Assembly (NCBI RefSeq): GCF_037042905.1
Contig: NC_087253.1
Location: 19,061,501 to 19,125,500, forward strand
DNA length: 64,000 bases
Direction of reading: 5' to 3'
Origin: Lytechinus pictus
Taxonomy: Eukaryota; Echinodermata; Echinoidea; Temnopleuroida; Toxopneustidae
Under the pieces are notes generated by a model. The model worked only from the letters and a program-made list of their open reading frames with translations. It was not told where the DNA came from and ran no database searches. The translations under genes and the position numbers were made by a program. Shown piece after piece: positions 56,390 through 64,000 of this stretch; the first letter of the stretch is position 1; every line of letters starts with the position of its first letter.

Positions 56390-59300
56390 GTGATTATTTT
56401 TAATTCTTTACCACTCTCACTATTTCATGTTTCCATATTTACAGAGCTGAACTTGTATCTATAGTCAGAACATTTCAATTGAAGTAGGAAATTGCGAACT
56501 CAAATTTTCTGTGAATAGGATACAGATCAGCCTAATGAATTCACCTTGGATTCGAAATTTATTTGATTTCCTCATAATTTAAACTCTGACCAAATTAAAA
56601 GCTTTATGACTTTATGCATAATAAATAAAAAAAGCATCTGTTCCCAACGTCGGATGTAAAATAATGTACAATATTTTCAAGCCAATAGGTGTTCAATTTC
56701 TTTGATTGCTTAGAACACAGAACTTGTGAATCTTAATTTGCCTCGATTTGAAAAAAATTAATTTGATTTCTTTTTATCTTGTTTTTATCAGGAAACCAAG
56801 ATGACAGTTTGACAAACATCACTTGGCTTCGAAGAATGTCGGCGCCTGACCTTGATCCCATTACGCGTCCACACATGAAGGTAAGAAGGCACTAGAAAAA
56901 AAAAATCAACTTGTTAGTTTTTTTGTTCCTATTCATACTTGCATGGCCTATGAAATCAGAATCACCAAGTAGACTCTCCTTTGTTTTTAAAAATGGACCT
57001 GAAGTCGTCAAATAATCACTAAAGTTGAAGCAATTTTTTCCATATCAGAATACGTAAACATGTGTCACATGTTTACATACGGTATATGTCAAGGTCAGGA
57101 GGAGATAATGTGAAATATGTAAAATAAAGAGGAAAATCTGAAAATTTGTTTACAAAACAAATGGAGAGTTGTCCACAAAATCAGCCATTTTGAAGCATGT
57201 TTTCCAATTTGAGGATCCCATACAAAGTAGAACAAGACTTTAAACATCCATAACTTGCTTATATTTCATAACCGATTTTGATGAAACTTGTTTTAAATTG
57301 TTCTTCTCATTTTACTCTTTCTAAAAAGATAGCTTCTCTTATTGGGTTTTGGTTTCTAAAAAATTAAATGTTTTTAACACCAAATCTTTTAATGTTCAGT
57401 CGCATGATCCCCATAAAGAGAGGCCACCCTACTCATACAGTTCCCTCATCCAGTTTGCGATCAGCAGTGCACCCGAGGGCAAGCTTACATTGAGGGATAT
57501 CTACTTCTGGATTGAGACAAACTTCCCTTACTTCCGGACAGCAAAACTGGGTTGGAAGGTAAGATCTATATACACTCTGCGTATTTGTTGTTTCCATAGG
57601 TCGAACATAAGTTCACCTTTTCTATATAAAGTTGAAAGATTTTCATTTTCAAAAGTGAAAGTATTAACTATAATTAGTAAATTAATAAGACCTGGGGCCC
57701 GTAACACAAAGCTTAACAATGATCGTAAGACATATTTCTACAATTGATTGCATAGACTACAGTGTACAATCAATCGTGAAAATCAAGCATACGATTAATC
57801 GCTAACCTTTGTGTTACGGGACCCAGTACTTAGACACACTTTCTCTCTCTCTTTTTTAGTCAAGGAAGCCCCAAAATTAAATAAATCAAAATATTTTGAG
57901 TTTGATTTTATAAGTAAAGCCACTGTATATTGTATGTCAATTATAAACCTTTTTTTTGTCATTGATTTTATACTCTTGAAATTTTCCTTGTCCTTACAGA
58001 ACTCCATCCGGCACAACCTCTCCTTGCACAAGATCTTTGTCCGCGAAGCCCCATCTGGTCCTGGTCAACCTGCCTTCTGGACGTTACGGCCAGGCACAGT
58101 GGTCAGGCTGCCCGAACGCAAGGTTGTAGTACATGAAGAGATCGGCATGCCGACTAGGATGCCAGAATGCTTTGTTCCCGACCATGCCATTGATATGGCT
58201 ACGATGGCAAATCTTCAAATGCAAGGTAAATTTTTTTTTTTTTGGGGGGGGGGAATGGTGGGGGCAAAGTGAAATCCACCTACAGGGGTACAGGTGTTTC
58301 ATAAAGTTGTTCCTAAGTTACTAGTGACTTCATGGCACAAAATCAACATTAATGAAAATTTGAGGTATGTGATATACTGCAAGAAAGGATCGCCAGTCAT
58401 TCGGAAAGTCGCTTGTAATTTAAGAACAGCTTTATAGGGAACATCCACACGGTGTTTTATGGATCTCTATTTATGAAACTGCCCAATTTAGTTTTTTAGT
58501 CAAAATCAATTTTGGGGAATGATTTTTTTTTTTTCAAGTTAATCTGATATAATTTACTATTTTTTGTGCCCCCATCTTTGAAATTCTGGATCACCTTTCA
58601 AACGAATATTTTCATATTTACAGTTGATCCCACCATGAACCCTTTGACTGGTAATAACATCTTACTGGGCGACCCTCAAAATATACCAATGCTATCAGCT
58701 CAAGATGGAACCATGATAAACAGAGCACCAGTCCTCACATCAACGCCTGTCATCCCAAAACCAAATATGAAAGGTAAGTTTGATCAAACACTGTTCTCAT
58801 TTTAATCCTAAAACTAGTTAAGTGGAATCCAGTTCAGGAAACCATTATGGAAGATCCCTTTGCTAGTGTTTCCATTTGATCACCCAAAAGTAGTTTCCAA
58901 ACCCACTTCACGTAAAGCGGTCTTTTTTGCTACGGGAACGCTGAGGCTCTCAGTAGGGTAACATTTTTTCGCGAAAAATTTGAAACGGCAGCATAGACAT
59001 TCTGCACACAGTAGAGTAGCGCGCTCAAAATGTGCGAAGATCATTACCTTAAGAATAATTGTGTCCTCACATACCGTACGTTAAAACCAGTTGAGGCAAT
59101 TTATGCAAAGAGATCTTGAAAACAACATCGCAAGATGATTTTGGGAACCGGTTTGGAAGATCACTTCCAAGACCGCTTCGACTGTTCTCATTACATATTA
59201 AACCAGTTTCCACCAAACTAATTTCAGTATTGGTCGGTAATGAGAATGGGGTCTAATACTAGTTCAACAGGGCTTTCTCAATTTTTCTTTTGGGGTGGAC

Positions 59301-60602
59301 CACCTCAATTTCCTGTTGCAGAAATAGTTGCATTATTTTAAATGCAACTATAATTCAAGCTCAAGTTCATAGTATGTGTGTGTTTGTTTGGTGGAAAATC
59401 AAGCTGGGTTTCATTTTTGGTGTTGCATCTGATTACAACTCTTTATCAACAAGATCCAGCTCTCAGTTGTGAACGTCCTTTTCATAATGATTAATTGATG
59501 ATATGACGTTGATGCTAAAAAAAAATTTGTTAACAAGGATTTTAATTATTATCCAGTGATCTCTCTTTGGTTTAAGATGATGGGAATTAATGTAATTGAG
59601 AATCTAATTTGGAACCCAAGAAGTACAAGTTCCAGTCATGTTTTATGCAATTTTGTTAATGACCTGAGATTTTTTTGGTATATATTGCAGTATTTTTGGA
59701 ACTAATTTTCAATAGTGAATAGTTTTTAATTTCTATATGTGATGTGATCTTTCATTCCAGGTTCCAAGCGTGTACCTCCTATACTTCCAAAAGGAACCCC
59801 ACCGTATGCCTTGGTTCCTCTGCCAATCTACTTCACCAAAGATCCAAAGACAGGGCAGCTAGTCCCTGCAAATGGAGATAATCCTTCTCCAGATATGATG
59901 GCCCTTGATCTCTCTGGCACCACTAAGAGCAAAACCCCTAGAAAGACCCTTCCTAGATTGCAGTCAAGGTCCCCTGACAGTACCCCTGTCACAAGGGCCG
60001 GACAGGGCAGTGGTGGGCTTGGAAGATTCACGCTGGATTCTGGGTACGGAAGCACCGATTCCAGCCTGGGGGATGATAACCGGGCTTCCCTTGTGAGGGA
60101 CTCCAAGTTGATCAGATCCGAAGCTCAGGCCAAGTGCGAGAGCGGGAAGGAGAATTCGCTGTCTGCGGAGTTCGGGTTAGGCCTGGACGTTGATGACGAC
60201 CTCTTGAAGACCCCGCCCAAGACCACCTGTCCGGAGTGGCTGTCACCCATCCGAGGATTCTCACCCGTGCCCGATACCGGCTTTTCCATCAAGGACATGG
60301 ACTTTAACTTCACTCCTTTCAAGACGGGTCTCACCCCGAACAACCGTGCCGGGCATTCCAACACGCCCAGGCATCTCATGTTGTCCCCGGTAAATAGAAA
60401 CGTTGCGAGTACGTCAGGAGGGGTGCGCAGCTCTCGTAAAGCAAGGCTGATGACACCCAGGAGGCATATAGAGAATAAGGAATACCTCATGAATTCCAGT
60501 TTTGAGAAAATGTTTGGCGATGTCAGCTTCGATATGGATCCCGACAACATCGATGTCGGAAACATGAGCTGGCTGCTCAATTCTCCACCCCCTGTAAAAT
60601 AG
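55594..60602 (+). CDS. FOXM1: FOXM1, forkhead box M1 transcription factor (six coding exons)
   Basis: Joining six exons gives 753 residues, close to the roughly 750-760 of vertebrate FOXM1. The forkhead domain spans about 302-395: RPPYSYSSLIQF, LTLRDIYFWIETNFPYF and NSIRHNLSLHKIFVRE leave little doubt. FOXM1 is singled out from other Fox proteins by conserved blocks outside the domain: DDSLTNITWLRRMS (269-282; human has an almost identical NSLSNIQWLRKMS), PPILPKGTPPYALVPLPIYF, MALDLS (520-525; human LMDLS) and the acidic C-terminal end with DPDNIDVGNMSWLL. The C-terminal third is rich in SP/TP sites and contains a KEN triplet (603-605). The family drives G2/M genes with the MuvB/B-MYB complex; that role is inferred here. 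RHNO1 lies divergently upstream. Confidence 0.95.
56792..56880 (+). CDS. FOXM1: FOXM1 coding exon 2
   Basis: Bounded by TTTTTATCAG and ATGAAG|GTAAGA. It encodes NQDDSLTNITWLRRMSAPDL and RPHMK. The NITWL block is the FOXM1 N-terminal signature. It is only 89 bp and would be easily missed without that conservation. Confidence 0.85.
57400..57558 (+). CDS. FOXM1: FOXM1 coding exon 3, forkhead domain part 1
   Basis: It follows TTAATGTTCAG and ends TTGGAAG|GTAAGA, phase 0 at both ends. It encodes residues 296-348, from SHDPHKERPPYSYSS to TAKLGWK. Confidence 0.95.
57694..57825. repeat. foldback MITE with GGCCCGTAACACAAAG ends (copy 2), in a FOXM1 intron
   Basis: The left GGGGCCCGTAACACAAAGCT pairs with the right CTTTGTGTTACGGGACCC. 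Confidence 0.75.
58000..58225 (+). CDS. FOXM1: FOXM1 coding exon 4, forkhead domain part 2
   Basis: It follows CCTTGTCCTTACAG and ends GCAAG|GTAAAT in phase 1. It encodes NSIRHNLSLHKIFVRE, the recognition-helix segment, then FWTLRPGTVVRLPERK and a region ending ANLQMQ. Confidence 0.95.
58292..58437. repeat. foldback MITE, family F4 (copy 3, diverged)
   Basis: GTGTTTCATAAAGTTGTTCC and GAAAGGATCGCCAGTCATTC match the F4 arms with substitutions. It lies in the intron after forkhead part 2. Confidence 0.6.
58624..58773 (+). CDS. FOXM1: FOXM1 coding exon 5
   Basis: It follows TCATATTTACAG and ends ATGAAAG|GTAAGT, phase 1 at both ends, so skipping it would keep the frame. It encodes VDPTMNPLTGNNILLG to VIPKPNMK, with no known motif. 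Confidence 0.85.
58774..59760 (+). other. FOXM1 last intron, no recognised content
   Basis: About 990 bp of AT-rich DNA between GTAAGT and CATTCCAG. Short palindromic phrases near 58,880-59,220 may be a decayed repeat. No extra exon was found. Confidence 0.5.
59761..60602 (+). CDS. FOXM1: FOXM1 terminal coding exon (residues 474-753)
   Basis: It follows GATCTTTCATTCCAG and stops TAG at 60,600-60,602. It encodes the PPILP...ALVPLPIYF block, MALDLS, KTPRK, a KEN triplet, clustered SP/TP sites (KTPPK, LSPIRGFSPVP, FTPFKTGLTP, NTPRH, LSPVN) and the acidic activation-type tail. Confidence 0.95.
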
Positions 60603-62600
60603 AGTCTATAGATTAATGATTTTTATCCCCCCTAATTGTTGTAGATCTGCATAAAATCATTTCATCTGGACTCAATGTGACAAATTTTTATTTGAAATCC
60701 TATCAGAAGCAGCAACTAGCAAGATCTTTAGAGCTGGTTTGACAGTGATCAACAACTTATTTCAAGCGGAAGTGTTTCATAAAAGCAAATGATTAGTGAA
60801 TTTCACTGACTCATTCAGATGCAAGGATTTCAGTCGCATAACAGTTGTCAGTGAAAATAACAATTTTTTCATGAAACACTCCCCAGAAGTCATGAAATGG
60901 TAAAATTGCATTAGTTTTTCTGTCATAAATTGGTATGTGATATAGGCCTACTTAAAGTTCCTGCCCCATGCAGCTGTGCATACATATATATAATGTAAAA
61001 ATGTAAATGTTCACTTATATTTGTATTTGTTTTTCTGTCACTTCTTACTTATTCTTTTCATTAAATTGGTTTAGGCTTAACTTCATTACATAGGTCATAT
61101 CGGACAGTGCTTTGAACTGATATACTTATGAATATTCATGATGATGAAAATGCTGCCCTTTGTCCAATTCAGGAGAGATCATAAGTGCTTTTTCAGGGGG
61201 ATTGTTTTTTTGTACCCAGTAGCTCAACTTGCCATTATTACTTCAGAATTATCAGATTTATTATTTTCTCACTGTTTGTTTCTTGCACATATAACTTGAA
61301 TATATTATTTGCTGCTTTGGAAAATGATACTGTTTAAGTTTCAGCGGCGTATATTGTGTCTTGCTTGAGCTCTTTAATTTTATGTATATTTTTTTCTTAA
61401 TGCATGTTTGCTCGTGTACAGATATTTTATTATAAATATTATAATTTATATATAACTTGGTGTTTATGATTATATGATTTTAATTGCCAATTATTTTGAT
61501 TTTGAGGGAATATACAGTAGACTCTATATGTCCATCAGTCGAATAATAGTCTAACTCAAAGCATTATATAAATCATCTTTATTTCATAATCAAAATAGAG
61601 AAATAAACCCAGGTCCTCTACCAGTAATGATGGGACAAACTCCCCTTCACTGGCAATAGGCAGGGTGATACAAGGTCGGTCTCTAGACATTAAAGCAGAT
61701 ACGAACCAATAGCGCCATCTCGAGTCCTTAAGTACTCATGTCTGGCCAGTTTTCTGACCCATAATGCTAGTGTAGTCTAGTAATATAGACCCACTTAAAA
61801 GATAACATGCTAATTAACTACTCAATACATTTATACCACAATAACAAGTAGCAAACCATTACTTCTCTCAAAACATTTTAGTTTCTCTATACAAATACAA
61901 TTTTAGGCCAATTTATTCTGTCGCATTAGTTGATATCTGAAAACATAAAACATATATTTTAAGACTATGTATTTAAAACACACAGTCAATGATAGACCAC
62001 AAACAGTTTACTCCCCCTTTAAAGTGTTTGCTATATTATAAGCGTACAGAACAGTGTGTGGCTGATCAACAGTTGCCCGTTTCTATTTGAAAAACGAAAA
62101 AAAAAAAATTGTCTCCTCATAATGAACAGTATACTATAATTATAAATAATATTTCCTATGTAAGAGTTATTTCTAGGCAAATAATTATTCGGCGTGGCAA
62201 ATTTATATAGGCCTACTGGTGGCAAAAGCCAAATCACTGACTAGACCTGTATTTCTCCCGTTGTTGTCAATTTCTTTTTAGAATTAATGATTATTTATTA
62301 TCTGTTTATTGGACAAATCAATTGTATTTGTCCTTTATCCTTGTAGTTACCAAAGTGATATATTGACTGTACAAAAAACATTTAGTTTGATGGATTACTA
62401 CTTTTCACATAAACATTTAAAAAAGGTCACTGTTTTATTTTCATTGTTTATAAATATTGTATACATACTTGTGTAAAAAGATAAATATGTATCATATAGT
62501 ACAGGACTACAGGTGTATGTTATTGTAAACATGTCAAGTTGTGTAGATTTGAGTGTGATTTGAAAATCTAGAATTTGCACTGGTAATAAACACATCTGCA
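60603..62600 (+). other. FOXM1 3' UTR and downstream region
   Basis: AT-rich sequence. A MITE-like inverted unit spans about 60,770-60,890 (GAAGTGTTTCATAAAAGC and TTTTCATGAAACACTCC). Candidate AATAAA signals are at 61,602-61,607 and 62,585-62,590; which one is used cannot be decided. Confidence 0.5.
62585..62590 (+). terminator. candidate FOXM1 polyadenylation signal (distal)
   Basis: AATAAA within ACTGGTAATAAACAC, about 2 kb after the stop codon. The proximal alternative is 61,602-61,607. Confidence 0.35.
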
Positions 62601-62971
62601 AATGAAAAAGATTTTTATCTCCCTTGTCATTTTTTTTGGTATATTTGCATTAATCTTGCTGATTTTTTGAAAAAATAACCAGCCCCCCAAAGTTTTTGAA
62701 TAATTTCATCAAAATAAAAATAAGAAGTTCCTGTAATTTCATGTAAAATTTTTATCCCAAGGGTTTTCTAGAGAGCCAATGACGTCATACACAATTTTGT
62801 GTGTATTCTATGAAACTGTTTTCCTCTAATTCTGTACAGCTTGCCTTGACTCTTCATGGGAACCATCTTTCTTTGTAATTGTAGTGGAGATCAGCTTCGT
62901 CAAAAATCTTTGAAAATGAAATGCAAAGAATGGCGAGTGTGTGACATCATTGGCTCCCTCTTTTACACTTG

Positions 62972-63524
62972 TACCCTTTTTACACAGGATTTTCTTAACC
63001 CCGGACTATCGCTAACCCCGTACTATCCTTAACCCCGTACTATTTTTTTTCCTTTTTACACATGCCAAATTGTTATTGCTAACCCCGGATAAGGAAAGCT
63101 TGCTTTTCACACACGAAACTCGCTAACCCCGGACTAGTGGTTTTTGTCGATCATTCGTAGTACAAGTACTTCACTCGTACCTTTTTACACACGCTACAAT
63201 TTCCTTAACCCCGTACTATAGGTGGGGCCAAATTGCCATTTAGCCCCACCTATAGTACGGGGTTAAGCTTAGCCCACTTTCGTTTTACACTAGCAATCTT
63301 AACCCCGTACTATCGCTCTTAGCACCGCAATTGCTGGGATAACCCTGCTTTTTTGCAGGGCCAAATAATCCCGTACTAAAGGTGGGGTTAGCCCACTTTG
63401 CAAAAATGCTGTGTAAAAAGAAAGTGGGCTAAGCTTAACCCCGTACTATAGGTGGGGCTAAATGGCAATTTAGCCCCACCTATAGTACGGGGTTAAGGAA
63501 ATTTTAGCTTGTGTAAAAAGGGTA
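62972..63524. repeat. compound palindromic element with TACCCTTTTTACACA ends
   Basis: The left end TACCCTTTTTACACA is mirrored by the right TGTGTAAAAAGGGTA. Inside are two palindromes in inverted orientation, at about 63,204-63,267 and 63,434-63,497. The second has 30-bp perfect arms around GGCA. Variants of TTAACCCCGTACTAT recur many times. A 3-bp TTG flanks both ends. It is embedded in a degenerate F1-like sequence. Confidence 0.8.
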
Positions 63525-63639
63525 TTGGAGTAGTCTCAGACTTGGATGCATGCGCATAATACTGTTGTATGTGAAAATAAGCAAAAAGTATATTTACTCG
63601 AGGCAAAGTTATCAATATTTAATTTATCTCTTTGTAACT

Positions 63640-63888
63640 AGACAGTGATTTTCCGTTTAAAAAAATTGTCTTTTCCGTTTCTAAAAATCTATAATTCCGT
63701 TTCTGAAAATCTATAATTCCGTTTCAACTTGATCTAAAAATGGAAATTCTGTTTTGTCACTGAAAATGTACGCAGCAACAAACCTGAATTCAGTTTTGCA
63801 GAGGTGAATTCCATGAATTTTTATATGAAAGTATGAGAACCAAACAGAATTTCTGTTTTCTTTACCGGTAAAACGGAAAATCACTCCC
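63640..63888. repeat. foldback unit of TTCCGTTTC phrases
   Basis: The left GTGATTTTCCGTTT pairs with the right AAACGGAAAATCAC. TCTATAATTCCGTTTC is repeated on the left side. The remaining sequence to 64,000 shows nothing recognisable. Confidence 0.6.
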
Positions 63889-64000
63889 TATATAACCAAT
63901 TTAATGGTACTATTATAGCTATAGATATAAATTATCAAAATATTGACTCAACAAACAAAAGCCAACAGGACGCAGACTTTCAGTTTTCAAGTGTATTATA

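Overview
The window looks like nuclear DNA of a deuterostome invertebrate, most likely an echinoderm and probably a sea urchin. The evidence is AT-rich sequence with long introns, many homopolymer G/C runs and microsatellites, a dense load of short non-autonomous transposons, and tRNA-derived SINEs. The three protein-coding genes have metazoan family signatures. The species assignment is an inference from general character; no database was searched.

Layout: (1) 1-5,980 is repeat-rich upstream DNA, including a (CTTT)n tract of about 360 bp. (2) 5,994-29,080 (+) is a three-exon gene with a 20-kb first intron. It encodes a 538-residue protein with a Pointed (PNT/SAM) domain of the TEL/Yan type, two SUMO-type motifs and a C-terminal CtBP-type ALDLS motif. 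No ETS DNA-binding domain could be found. (3) 29,081-39,169 is intergenic and full of foldback repeats. (4) 39,170-42,348 (-) is an RHNO1 (RHINO) orthologue, recognised from its TTWVSPQF motif and its basic C-terminal block. (5) 44,008-44,622 is a near-perfect palindrome (269-bp arms, 77-bp loop). It carries an NRF-1-type site in the loop and mirrored YY1-type sites, CHR-type motifs and splice donors in the arms. (6) A second divergent promoter candidate lies at about 45,147-45,641. (7) 45,642-55,552 is repeat-rich, with several nested insertions. (8) 55,594-60,602 (+) is FOXM1 in six coding exons (753 residues), followed by its 3' region. (9) 62,972-63,524 is a compound palindromic element.

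In vertebrates RHNO1 and FOXM1 are head-to-head neighbours. The same divergent arrangement appears here, so the pairing of a 9-1-1/ATR checkpoint adaptor with a G2/M transcription factor probably predates vertebrates. The start codons of all three genes have an upstream ATG within 11 nt.

Most of the remaining DNA is MITE-like. Several families have clear 8-bp target-site duplications (hAT-type), and insertions can be ordered where one element splits another. No transposase, reverse transcriptase, rRNA, genuine tRNA gene or CRISPR array was seen. Exon boundaries are inferred from splice consensus, reading phase and family conservation, not from transcripts.
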